DNA of 64,000 bases from Ochrovirga pacifica (GTDB taxonomy: Bacteria; Bacteroidota; Bacteroidia; Flavobacteriales; Flavobacteriaceae). This document shows positions 26,500-34,756 of the stretch, one piece after another. Below the pieces are notes generated by a model. The model ran no database searches. It worked only from the letters and a program-made list of their open reading frames with translations, and had not been told where the DNA came from. The translations under genes were made by a program, and so were the position numbers. The stretch's first letter is position 1. Each line of letters starts with the position of its first letter. The DNA lies in contig NZ_AFPK01000029.1 in assembly GCF_000220525.1 (NCBI RefSeq), forward strand, positions 62,006 to 126,005. Direction: 5' to 3'.

Positions 26500-28371
26500 A
26501 TGAAGAAAAAAGTAGAAATTTTAGCTCCTGCCAAAAACTTAGTTCAAGGAATGGCAGCCATCAATGCTGGTGCCGATGCTGTTTATATTGGTGCTCCTCA
26601 GTTTGGAGCCAGATCAAACGCCAACAATTCTATAGAAGATGTGGCAGAAATGGTCCGATATGCACACTTGTTCAAAGCACAAGTATTTGTGGTAATCAAC
26701 ACTATTTTGTACGATAATGAGTTAAAAAAATGCGAGCAAATGATTCATCAACTTTACGAGGTAGGTGTAGATGCATTGATTGTACAAGACATGGCTATTT
26801 TTGAAATGGACTTGCCTCCTATTGTGATTCACGCCAGTACACAAGCCAACAACCGTACTCCTGAGCACGTAAAGTTTTTGGCTGATGCAGGAATGAAACG
26901 TGTAGTTTTGGCTAGAGAGTTAAATTTGGATCAGATTAAAGAAATTCATCAAACAACCGATGTAGAGTTAGAGTTTTTTGTATCTGGAGCACTTTGTGTT
27001 TCTTTTAGCGGAAACTGTTACATGAGTGTGGCTGGGGGTGAGCGTAGTGCCAACCGTGGTTCTTGTGCACAAAATTGTAGATTGCCCTATGAATTAAAAG
27101 ATGGAGATGGAAATACTTTAATAAAAGAGAGTCATTTGCTTTCTATTAAAGATTTGGATTTAAGCGACCAAATGCCAGCAATGATTAAAGCAGGTGTGAT
27201 GTCTTTTAAAATAGAAGGACGTTTAAAAGACGTTGTATATGTAAAAAACAACGTGTCATACTTAAGAAAACGTTTGGACGAGTTTTTAAACGGTGAAGGA
27301 AAAGAAGACTACATCAAAGCCTCATCAGGACGAACTTTTTACACTTTTGATGCGGAAATGGATCGAAGTTTTAATAGAGGTTATACAGATTATTTCTTAA
27401 ACCACAGAATAGAAAAAATTGGTTCTTGGGAAAGCCCAAAATCCAAAGGACAAATTATTGGAAAAGTTATTGAAGTAAAAAATAATAAGTACAAAATAGA
27501 AAATTCTGAAAAGCTAAACAACGGAGACGGATTGTACTTTTTAAACAACGAAGGTTTTGCTGATGGAGTTCAAATTAACACCGTAGAAAACGGTTGGATA
27601 ACACCTAATAATTTTAAAGACATCGCAATTGGAACTTTAATTTCTAGAAACTCCGATGCTAACTTTAACAAGCAAGTAGAAAAAGACAACAGTGCCATTC
27701 GTAAAATTGGGGTAGAATTAACTTTTAAAGAAACTTCTGATGGATTTGCCTTAACTGTAGTAGATGAAGATGGACATACATATACAGAAGGAGTAATTAC
27801 TGATAAAGAACTCGCTAAAAAAGAAGGTTTCTTGATTGCCAATTTAGAAAAAAATTTAGTAAAAGCAGGTAACACTCCTTTTATTGTTGATGAAATTCAT
27901 GTAGATGTAACAGACAATTGGTTCTTACCAATTTCTAAAATCAATGAACTAAGAAGAACTGTGCTGGATAGATTGGTTGATTTAAGAATTGAAGAATACC
28001 ACAGAGAAGAACAACCAATAGTAAAAACAGAGCATCCTTACCCAGAAAAAAGTTTGGATTATATGTACAATGTATCTAATGAATTGGCTAGACAATTCTA
28101 CCACAGGCACGGAGTTGAAGAAATTGAAAAAGCTTTTGAGCTACAATGGGAACCAGGAAAAGCTAGAGTAATGACCACCAAATATTGTGTTCGTTACGAA
28201 TTGGGAAAATGTCCACATTATCAAAAAGAGACCATGGGTCAAAAAATAAAGGAACCAATGACCTTAACACATGGCGAAAATGAATACAAACTAAAATTTA
28301 ACTGCAAGCCTTGCGAAATGGAAATATGGGAAAAGGATGCAGATTTGATTTTTGAAGAGGACGAGGTATAA
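26500..28371 (+). CDS. U32 family protein (RlhA/TrhP-like RNA hydroxylation factor)
   Basis: A 623-residue long-form U32 protein from ATG 26500 (MKKKVEILAPAKN). Annotated historically as a collagenase-like peptidase; characterised members RlhA and TrhP hydroxylate cytidine in 23S rRNA or uridine in tRNA. The iron-sulfur/active-site Cys cluster is seen in GALCVSFSGNCYMS and NRGSCAQNCRLPYEL (about 165-205). A C-terminal Cys-rich segment (YCVRYELGKCPHY, CKPCEMEIWE) may bind metal. The TIM-barrel half is about 1-300 and an extended domain follows. The precise RNA target cannot be assigned. Confidence 0.88.
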   Translation: MKKKVEILAPAKNLVQGMAAINAGADAVYIGAPQFGARSNANNSIEDVAEMVRYAHLFKAQVFVVINTILYDNELKKCEQMIHQLYEVGVDALIVQDMAIFEMDLPPIVIHASTQANNRTPEHVKFLADAGMKRVVLARELNLDQIKEIHQTTDVELEFFVSGALCVSFSGNCYMSVAGGERSANRGSCAQNCRLPYELKDGDGNTLIKESHLLSIKDLDLSDQMPAMIKAGVMSFKIEGRLKDVVYVKNNVSYLRKRLDEFLNGEGKEDYIKASSGRTFYTFDAEMDRSFNRGYTDYFLNHRIEKIGSWESPKSKGQIIGKVIEVKNNKYKIENSEKLNNGDGLYFLNNEGFADGVQINTVENGWITPNNFKDIAIGTLISRNSDANFNKQVEKDNSAIRKIGVELTFKETSDGFALTVVDEDGHTYTEGVITDKELAKKEGFLIANLEKNLVKAGNTPFIVDEIHVDVTDNWFLPISKINELRRTVLDRLVDLRIEEYHREEQPIVKTEHPYPEKSLDYMYNVSNELARQFYHRHGVEEIEKAFELQWEPGKARVMTTKYCVRYELGKCPHYQKETMGQKIKEPMTLTHGENEYKLKFNCKPCEMEIWEKDADLIFEEDEV

Positions 28372-28454
28372 CTTAAACACTCTCAAATTATTAAGTTTTC
28401 ATCAACATTCATACTATTGTATGAGCCTGTTTTCTATTTTATTTTTATAATACA

Positions 28455-28488
28455 ACGAATAATTAACCCATTATTCGTTTTTTTTTTC
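28455..28488 (+). terminator. Rho-independent terminator after the U32 gene
   Basis: Perfect stem ACGAATAAT / ATTATTCGT with a six-base loop, then ten T residues. Confidence 0.9.
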
Positions 28489-28502
28489 TAATTTTAGCAT
28501 GC

Positions 28503-28561
28503 TATGAAAAGAAATATATTCCCCTAATCAATTAATTATTAGAACATTGTTTCTTTTCATA
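28503..28561 (+). repeat. 12-bp perfect inverted repeat upstream of the four-TM protein gene
   Basis: TATGAAAAGAAA (28503-28514) and TTTCTTTTCATA (28550-28561) are exact inverse complements around a 35-base loop that itself contains AATTAATT. It starts 15 bp after the U32 terminator and ends 89 bp before the next ATG, so it may be part of that gene's leader or an operator. Confidence 0.5.
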
Positions 28562-28650
28562 CATCATAATCCGCTTAAAAAACGGAAAACATAACTGAGC
28601 TTTTGTAAGTATTACTAAGGTTTAAAAGAATGGTTGCTGAAAATTGAAAA

Positions 28651-29259
28651 ATGTTATTAAAAATTCAATTATATATCCTATCCCTGTGGCTTCTATTTCT
28701 TTTACTGTTTGTAAACAAAGTTAATATCCCTCTTTGTTTATTCGACTGTGAAGAGATTGAACTCAAACAGCTTGTCATGGACAATTTGATTCCTATCACT
28801 TGTCTTGTTTTTATTTGTTCTGGTTTTTTATTCTACTACAAGTTTAAATACATCATAACAGGCTCAAAATCTTTGCCAGAAAAAATTATCAACTTAGAAA
28901 ATCACAACTGGGAACATTTAACGTTTTTAGTTACCTATATTGTACCGCTACTTAGTTTTGATTTGGATTTTGATTTAGAAAAAGATCGTAACGGATTGAT
29001 GTTTGTCTTAATTATTTTAATCATTGGAGTTATCTATGTAAAGACCAACATTTTTTACAACAACCCTACATTAGCACTATTGGGATATCATATTTACAAA
29101 GTAAATACCTCTAAAAACAAACACATTATTTTAATTTCTAAAGATTCTTTAAAACTAGATGATTTGATTGAAACCAAGCATATTAGCGATAATATCTTTT
29201 TTGCCATCAAATCAGACAATCAAACAGAAATTACCACCAATCGAGGTTTGGTCAGTTAA
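28651..29259 (+). CDS. Uncharacterised four-TM membrane protein, KwaA-like layout
   Basis: A 202-residue protein with four hydrophobic helices (about 3-23, 47-66, 88-106 and 114-133) and a soluble C-terminal tail (about 145-202). The TM4 exit, KTNIFYNNPTLALLGYHIYKVNT, followed by IILISKDSLKLDD, resembles from memory the membrane protein KwaA of the Kiwa anti-phage system. No DUF4868 partner (KwaB) is adjacent: the neighbours are the U32 gene and, convergently, an S1-domain gene. Its stop overlaps the end of that S1 gene by four bases. The family call is tentative; only the membrane layout is directly supported. Confidence 0.55.
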   Translation: MLLKIQLYILSLWLLFLLLFVNKVNIPLCLFDCEEIELKQLVMDNLIPITCLVFICSGFLFYYKFKYIITGSKSLPEKIINLENHNWEHLTFLVTYIVPLLSFDLDFDLEKDRNGLMFVLIILIIGVIYVKTNIFYNNPTLALLGYHIYKVNTSKNKHIILISKDSLKLDDLIETKHISDNIFFAIKSDNQTEITTNRGLVS

Positions 29260-29684
29260 ACTTCATAAACTTTTAGACGAATTCCGTTTTCCTCCAAGTC
29301 TACCACTTTATTTTTATAAAGTCCACCAATAGCATTTTTAAATGCTTTTTTACTCATTCCTAGTTCATACTTTATAGTTTCTGGGCTAGATTTATCGGTT
29401 AAAGGTAAAAAACCGTTGTGTGCTTTTAGAGCATTTAAAACCTGAACCTGGAACTTGGTAATACTATTTCTAAAACCCAATGGTTGTAGAGACAAATCCA
29501 GCTTTCCATCTTCTCTAATCTTTTTTACGTATGCCTTTAATCGCTGCCCTTCTTCCAAACGTTGGTAAACTTCATTGGTGTACAACATTCCCTCACAAAA
29601 CTCATCAACCAAAACGGTAATTCCTATTTTAGAAAAACTTCCTATAATAATCTCTACTTCTTGTCCTACTTCAAATTCTTCCAT
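29256..29684 (-). CDS. Short S1/winged-helix RNA-binding protein (CvfB C-terminal type)
   Basis: 142 residues. An N-terminal S1-like OB domain (EFEVGQEVEIIIGSFSKIGITV ... LKAYVKKIREDGKLDLSLQP) is joined to a winged-helix C-terminal domain (LPLTDKSSPETIKYELGMSK). Full-length CvfB proteins have about 280 residues and several S1 repeats; this version keeps only the last S1 plus the winged helix. It is an intact frame, not obviously a decayed gene. Three bases separate it from menD upstream, so it is translated with menD. Confidence 0.8.
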   Translation of the reverse strand: MEEFEVGQEVEIIIGSFSKIGITVLVDEFCEGMLYTNEVYQRLEEGQRLKAYVKKIREDGKLDLSLQPLGFRNSITKFQVQVLNALKAHNGFLPLTDKSSPETIKYELGMSKKAFKNAIGGLYKNKVVDLEENGIRLKVYEV

Positions 29685-29687
29685 TAT

Positions 29688-31370
29688 TTATTTTTTAAAA
29701 TTTTCAAAGTATGCTACCAACACACTATCGTTCAAATCACTAGGTGTAAAAACCTCAAGTAATTTAGGTTTATTTTCTACTTTATAAAAACTTTTTAGTT
29801 GCTTACTAAGTTCTTTTTTATTCTCTGCTTTAAGGTAATTAAACCCGTACATTTTTGCCAAATTTTCTGCTGTGAGTCCATGTGGAGTTTCAAAATAAGG
29901 CAAAGCTTGTGTTTGTTTTGGACCTGGAAGAATTTTAAAAATACCACCTCCATTATTATTTACTACAATAATTCTAAAATTTTTAGGTATTTCAGAGTTC
30001 CACAAAGCATTACTATCGTACAAAAAACTTAAATCTCCCGTAACTAAAACCACTTGTTCTTGTGTCTTTATAGCGTAACCTACAGCGGTTGATGTACTTC
30101 CGTCTATACCACTGGTCCCTCTATTACAAAACACTTTTATACCTTTAGAAATATCAAACAATTGTGCATACCTTATAGTTGCACTGTTGGCCAACTGAAG
30201 TATAGTGTTTTTTGGCAACGATTGGTTGATACAATCAAAAACAGAAAAATCTGTATACGGAGCTTTTAAAAGATAATTATTATGAGCTGCTTTTCTTTTT
30301 TCTTTAATAGACAATCCAAAAAGCTGATAAGTGCTTCCTACCTTTTCTGTTCTCCAAAAAAACTGACTAAAAAACAGGGTTGCAGAATTTTTAAAATGAT
30401 GAGACAAGCAAAAATACGTATCATAACCTACATGTGGATGCACTACCCAATGTGCTTTAGGAGAGAAAGTTCTTAAATATTGTTTAATCCTTTTAGACAC
30501 AACCATCCCCCCAATACTTAGTAAAATATCTGGTTTTAATTCTTGTTTTTCCTCATCAGAAAGTCCGGCCAAAAACTGATCAATACTATTCACTACTCCT
30601 TGGTTGTCTAAGTTAGAGGTAGTTTCAGTAAAGACCAAAACAGACGGATCTTTTAATAAGTGATTGATTTGTTCTTGCAACAATTCATCTGGTTGGTGTA
30701 CGCCTACCAAAACCAACTTCTTGTTTGCAGAATTCCATTCTTTAGAAAACGTTACCAAGGTTTGCTCATCTAATAATTCTTCTTGTATCTCTTGAGCCTC
30801 TGGTACTAGAATTTCAGGATATGTTTTTAGTTCATTTACCAAATCGTACAAAGGTTCTTCAAAAGGTACGTTAATGTGTACTGGTCCTTTTTGCTCCTTG
30901 GCTGTTTGATAGGCTTTAAATAAAAGCTCTTTATTCCATGTTTCATCTTCTTGATTCTGAATTTCTTTCAAATTGGCCTGAAACAAGATGTGATTGCCAA
31001 AAACCCCTTCTTGACGTATGGTTTGCCCGTCACCTATATCAATTTTATTCTTAGGTCTATCGGCAGAAATAATCACCAAAGGAATATGGCTATAAAAAGC
31101 TTCAGCAACAGCTGGATAATAGTTAAGCAATGCTGAACCTGAAGAACACAAAACAGCCGTTGTGTGATTTGTTTTTTGAGACATCCCTAAAGCCACAAAA
31201 GCCGCACAACGTTCATCGACAATACTGTGAGTTTGTATATTTTCTACAGCCGAAAACCCAATAGTTAAAGGTGCATTTCTAGAACCAGGAGAAATAACAA
31301 CATCAGCTAACTGATTGGCAACCGATGAGGCAATAACTACCTGAGCTAATTTATTTTTAGGATATACCAT
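29688..31370 (-). CDS. menD: 2-succinyl-5-enolpyruvyl-6-hydroxy-3-cyclohexene-1-carboxylate synthase
   Basis: A thiamine-diphosphate enzyme that adds a succinyl-semialdehyde unit to isochorismate in menaquinone synthesis. It has the N-terminal VISPGSRNAPLTIGFS (about 24-39), the DERCAAFVALG segment with the catalytic Glu region, and the C-terminal ThDP/Mg site GTSGIDGSTSTAVGYA ... LVTGDLSFLYDSNALWN. It is 560 residues. A -7-like TAATTTTG lies on the minus strand at 31403-31396, divergent from the Nudix gene. Confidence 0.95.
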   Translation of the reverse strand: MVYPKNKLAQVVIASSVANQLADVVISPGSRNAPLTIGFSAVENIQTHSIVDERCAAFVALGMSQKTNHTTAVLCSSGSALLNYYPAVAEAFYSHIPLVIISADRPKNKIDIGDGQTIRQEGVFGNHILFQANLKEIQNQEDETWNKELLFKAYQTAKEQKGPVHINVPFEEPLYDLVNELKTYPEILVPEAQEIQEELLDEQTLVTFSKEWNSANKKLVLVGVHQPDELLQEQINHLLKDPSVLVFTETTSNLDNQGVVNSIDQFLAGLSDEEKQELKPDILLSIGGMVVSKRIKQYLRTFSPKAHWVVHPHVGYDTYFCLSHHFKNSATLFFSQFFWRTEKVGSTYQLFGLSIKEKRKAAHNNYLLKAPYTDFSVFDCINQSLPKNTILQLANSATIRYAQLFDISKGIKVFCNRGTSGIDGSTSTAVGYAIKTQEQVVLVTGDLSFLYDSNALWNSEIPKNFRIIVVNNNGGGIFKILPGPKQTQALPYFETPHGLTAENLAKMYGFNYLKAENKKELSKQLKSFYKVENKPKLLEVFTPSDLNDSVLVAYFENFKK

Positions 31371-31395
31371 ACCTTATTTTATCAAAGTAAGGATG

Positions 31396-31426
31396 CAAAA
31401 TTACAAATAAAAAGATAGTATCTTTA
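31396..31426. promoter_or_regulatory. Divergent -7 elements of menD and the Nudix gene
   Basis: TAATTTTG followed by CA on the minus strand (31403-31396) faces menD, and TATCTTTA on the plus strand (31419-31426) faces the Nudix gene, 22 bp before its ATG. Clear -33 TTG elements are not seen. Confidence 0.45.
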
Positions 31427-31447
31427 CGTGTATAATGTTTCTTTTTT

Positions 31448-31987
31448 ATGGATGAATTAATCGACATTGTAAACCTAAAAGGACAACCTACAGGCAATGC
31501 TTGTATGAAAAGTTTTGCTCATCAAAACGGAATTCTACACGGTAGTGTACATCTTTGGTGTTACAATACCCAACAACAGATTTTGGTACAAAAAAGAAAA
31601 GCTTCTAAAACTATTTTCCCTAACCTGTGGGATGTTTCTGTTGCTGGACACATTGCATCAGGAGAACTTCCTTTATCAGCCGTAATTAGAGAAACGCAAG
31701 AAGAAATTGGCTTATCAATCTCTGCTATTGATTTAGAGTATTTGGGTATTTGGGAAGACAAACACAGCCATGCTAATGGAATAATAGATCATGAAATTCA
31801 CCATCTTTTTGTAACACAAACCTCTGTTGCTATTAATGAATTAACTTTGCAAAAAGAAGAAGTTGAAGAAGTACAATGGCTACCTATTGATGTACTTAAA
31901 GAAAAAATTAGCAGATTTGCTGATTTTGTTCCACATCCCAAAGCCTATTACCAATTTATCTTACAACAAATTCAAGAAAGATTTTAG
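31448..31987 (+). CDS. Nudix hydrolase (IPP-isomerase-like subgroup)
   Basis: 179 residues with a perfect Nudix box, G-x5-E-x7-RE-x2-EE-x-G (GHIASGE ... RETQEEIG, about 67-89). The early WCYNTQQQILVQKRKASK and the WDVSVAGH motif are shared with isopentenyl-diphosphate isomerase and YfcD-type hydrolases. Whether it isomerises IPP or hydrolyses a nucleotide-like substrate is not decided by sequence. The next gene starts 3 bp after its stop. Confidence 0.88.
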   Translation: MDELIDIVNLKGQPTGNACMKSFAHQNGILHGSVHLWCYNTQQQILVQKRKASKTIFPNLWDVSVAGHIASGELPLSAVIRETQEEIGLSISAIDLEYLGIWEDKHSHANGIIDHEIHHLFVTQTSVAINELTLQKEEVEEVQWLPIDVLKEKISRFADFVPHPKAYYQFILQQIQERF

Positions 31988-31990
31988 CTT

Positions 31991-33904
31991 ATGAAAAATA
32001 GCTTAGCAGAAAGAATTTTAGACTTTCTAAAAACCTATCCTCCGTTTGACAGTGTTTCTTATTCTGATTTGTACAAACTTGCTGTAGAAACCAAAGTAAT
32101 TTATGTAGACAAAGACGAAACACTCTACTCGCAAGGAAAACCAGCAAAAGAACATTTTTATATTGTAAATCAAGGAGCCATCCGAATTTACAGACAAGAA
32201 GGAGAAAATACCGTTGAAATTGAAATTTGTGATGAAGGAGATGTACTAGGCTTAAGACCTTTAATTGTAAATGAAAACTACAATGTAACTGCCAAAGCTT
32301 ACGAAGAGTCTATTGTATATGGCATCCCTATAAAAACATTCAATCAGCAATTTGAAAACAATGCTGAGATTAATAAATACCTCATCACACGTTTTGCGAG
32401 TAACTCTCCTGCAAGATTTTCTCAGGAAGACAACAATACCATTTTTGCCGATTACAAGCGAACCACCCAAACAGATTATTTTAGTTCTAAGATAGAAAAC
32501 CTTACTACTCCTGCCGCTTGGTGTTCTTATAAAGACACCGTGCAACATGCTGCACTAAAAATGAGTGATGAAAAAATCAGCTCTATTTTTATTTTGCAAA
32601 AAGAGCATCCTATTGGTGTTATTACCAACAAACAATTAATGCACACCATTGCTACAGGCAAACATGATATTAAAGAAAATGTAACCCGCATTATGATTGC
32701 TCCTGTTATTACAGCCTCTCCTGATGTATCTATTGCAGAAGCTCAAATTATTATGCTAAAAAACAAGGTAGAGCATCTTTGTATTACACAAGATGGTACG
32801 CCAGAAAGCAAAATGTTAGGAATGTTAACCCAGCAAGAAATCGTAGCCTCGTTAAGTAACAATCCTGCGGTGTTGATGAAACAGATTAGCAGAGCGAGAA
32901 GTATTTCAAGACTTAGAGATATCCGACAACAGCTAAACCAACTACTAAGACGCTACATAGATCAAAAAATTTCTTTTACACACACTAGCACCGTGGTAGC
33001 GGAACTAAATGAATCTATCAACCAAAAAGCGGTAGAACTTTCTCTTAGCGATTTTACCAAAGTGCCTCCTGTAAATTTTGCTTTATTTTCTATGGGAAGT
33101 CAAGCTAGAAAAGAACAACTTGTTCCGACTGATCAAGATAATGGAATTATTTTTGAGAACGTAGCGGATGAAAAGTTAGAAGAAACCCGTTCTATTTTTA
33201 TAGAGCTGGCTAATATCATCACCAAAAACTTGCACACCATTGGTTACGAATACTGCCCTGCAGAAATGATGGCTAGCAACCCTACTTGGTGTTTGTCTAG
33301 AAAAGAATGGCAAGAAAAATTTAAAAACTGGATTCACAACCCAACTGAAAAATCCATTTTACTCTCTTCTGTTTTTTTTGATTTTAACTTTGTTTATGGA
33401 CAAAAATACTTGATTGACGAGATGTCTAACATGGTGTACAGCCACACTCCTAACAACTCAAGATTTTTTATGTTTATGGCTCAAGATGCATTAAAAAACC
33501 CAAGCCCTATAGGATTTTTTAGACAGTTTTTAGTAGATCAAGACGGAGCACATAAAGATCAGTTTAACATCAAACAAAGAGCTATGATGCCTTTGATTGA
33601 TGCTGCTAGAATTTTAACGCTACATCATAATTTAATAGGCATTAATAATACAGCAGAGCGTTATTACAAACTAAGAGAGTTAGAACCTCAAAATGCAGAA
33701 GTATACGAAGCTTGTGCTTATGCTTTTAAAGCCTTGCTAAAATTTAAAACAAAAAACGGATTGGCTACATTAGGAGAAGATGACGGGAAATTCATCAAAC
33801 TCGAAACACTTTCTAAATCCGACAAAGTAAAGCTAAGACGATGTTTTAAACCCATCAAAAGTATACAAGAATTGCTTACTGTACGTTTTCAGGGAATTAT
33901 ATAA
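31991..33904 (+). CDS. cNMP-binding / CBS / DUF294 nucleotidyltransferase-like signalling protein
   Basis: A 637-residue multidomain cytosolic protein. A cyclic-nucleotide-binding-type beta barrel (about 15-130) is followed by two CBS domains (about 165-300; MMLKNKVEHLCITQDG type), the DUF294 GlnD-like nucleotidyltransferase (FSMGSQARKEQLVPTDQDNG, about 367-386, with the GS and DxD metal motif) and a C-terminal helical substrate-binding domain. In many bacteria this protein and an epsilon-type exonuclease stand beside the acetate permease actP; here they follow a Nudix gene instead and no actP is present. Likely a nutrient-status nucleotidylation switch (inference). Confidence 0.9.
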   Translation: MKNSLAERILDFLKTYPPFDSVSYSDLYKLAVETKVIYVDKDETLYSQGKPAKEHFYIVNQGAIRIYRQEGENTVEIEICDEGDVLGLRPLIVNENYNVTAKAYEESIVYGIPIKTFNQQFENNAEINKYLITRFASNSPARFSQEDNNTIFADYKRTTQTDYFSSKIENLTTPAAWCSYKDTVQHAALKMSDEKISSIFILQKEHPIGVITNKQLMHTIATGKHDIKENVTRIMIAPVITASPDVSIAEAQIIMLKNKVEHLCITQDGTPESKMLGMLTQQEIVASLSNNPAVLMKQISRARSISRLRDIRQQLNQLLRRYIDQKISFTHTSTVVAELNESINQKAVELSLSDFTKVPPVNFALFSMGSQARKEQLVPTDQDNGIIFENVADEKLEETRSIFIELANIITKNLHTIGYEYCPAEMMASNPTWCLSRKEWQEKFKNWIHNPTEKSILLSSVFFDFNFVYGQKYLIDEMSNMVYSHTPNNSRFFMFMAQDALKNPSPIGFFRQFLVDQDGAHKDQFNIKQRAMMPLIDAARILTLHHNLIGINNTAERYYKLRELEPQNAEVYEACAYAFKALLKFKTKNGLATLGEDDGKFIKLETLSKSDKVKLRRCFKPIKSIQELLTVRFQGII

Positions 33905-33907
33905 CAT

Positions 33908-34609
33908 ATGCCTATGTGGAAGTCTATTGTAAAAACGTTCAATTATTATTTGAACAGAAAAAACCTACCTCCTTTCTGGAAAAACTATAAAGAAACCCTA
34001 AAAGGAATCAAAAAAAAGGACATTCAGCATTCTAAATTTGTAGTGTTTGATTGCGAAACCTCTGGACTTACTCCCAAAACAGACCGCATACTATCTATGG
34101 GAGCTGTTACTATTGTGAACAATGAAATAGACATAAAAAACAGTTTTGAACGTTATTTAGAACAAGATATTTATAGCCGAGAAAGTGCTGAAATTCACGG
34201 TTTGTTAAGAAATGGAAAATACACCAAACACTCTGAAGAAGAAGTAATTAAAGATTTTTTAAAATACATAGAGGGTGCCATTTTGGTAGGCCACCATGTA
34301 GGTTTTGATGTTGGTTGTGTTAACTACGCACTAAAAAGAATGGGACTACCCAAGCTCAAAAACAAAACATTAGATACTGGGGTTTTATTTAAAAAAACGA
34401 AGCATGAATTGTATGCGGAACTGCATAATAAAATTTACTCATTAGACGAGGTTTGTGACGAACTAAACATCCAAAAAAAAGACAGACATACCGCATATGG
34501 AGATGCTTTTTTAACCGCTTTGGTGTTTTTTAAAATTTTAGGTAAGCTAAATAAAAATAAAGACATGCGATTAAAAGACCTGTTTTATGTTCCTAAAATA
34601 AAATATTAA
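33908..34609 (+). CDS. DEDDh 3'-5' exonuclease (DNA polymerase III epsilon-like)
   Basis: 233 residues with the three exonuclease motifs: FVVFDCETSGL (ExoI, about 45-55), GHHVGFDVG (ExoII, about 126-134) and HTAYGDAFLTA (ExoIIIh, about 195-205). An N-terminal extension of about 40 residues is polar. It starts three bases after the DUF294 gene, with which such exonucleases are regularly paired, so it probably acts in that signalling pair and not as the replicative proofreader. Confidence 0.88.
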   Translation: MPMWKSIVKTFNYYLNRKNLPPFWKNYKETLKGIKKKDIQHSKFVVFDCETSGLTPKTDRILSMGAVTIVNNEIDIKNSFERYLEQDIYSRESAEIHGLLRNGKYTKHSEEEVIKDFLKYIEGAILVGHHVGFDVGCVNYALKRMGLPKLKNKTLDTGVLFKKTKHELYAELHNKIYSLDEVCDELNIQKKDRHTAYGDAFLTALVFFKILGKLNKNKDMRLKDLFYVPKIKY

Positions 34610-34696
34610 ACTTCTGCTGTTTACTTTTTTAAAAATTATAACGTTTTCGTTAAATTTTCTATTTCATAGCCCTTGCAATACATCTAAACCAAAGGA

Positions 34697-34731
34697 TTGG
34701 CTGTCTAATCAAAAGAAACACACTATCTTTG
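34697..34731 (+). promoter_or_regulatory. Promoter of mqo
   Basis: TTGG (34697-34700) and TATCTTTG followed by CATCC (34724-34731) resemble the -33/-7 pair, with a spacer about 23-24 bp long, slightly longer than usual. The ATG is 25 bp downstream. Confidence 0.55.
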
Positions 34732-34756
34732 CATCCAAAATTTATAGGTTTTAAAA

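Noticed and set aside
29256-29684. S1-domain gene as a truncated cvfB pseudogene
   Set aside because: The frame is intact, starts with a proper S1 fold and is 3 bp from menD; the short form looks like a stable variant.
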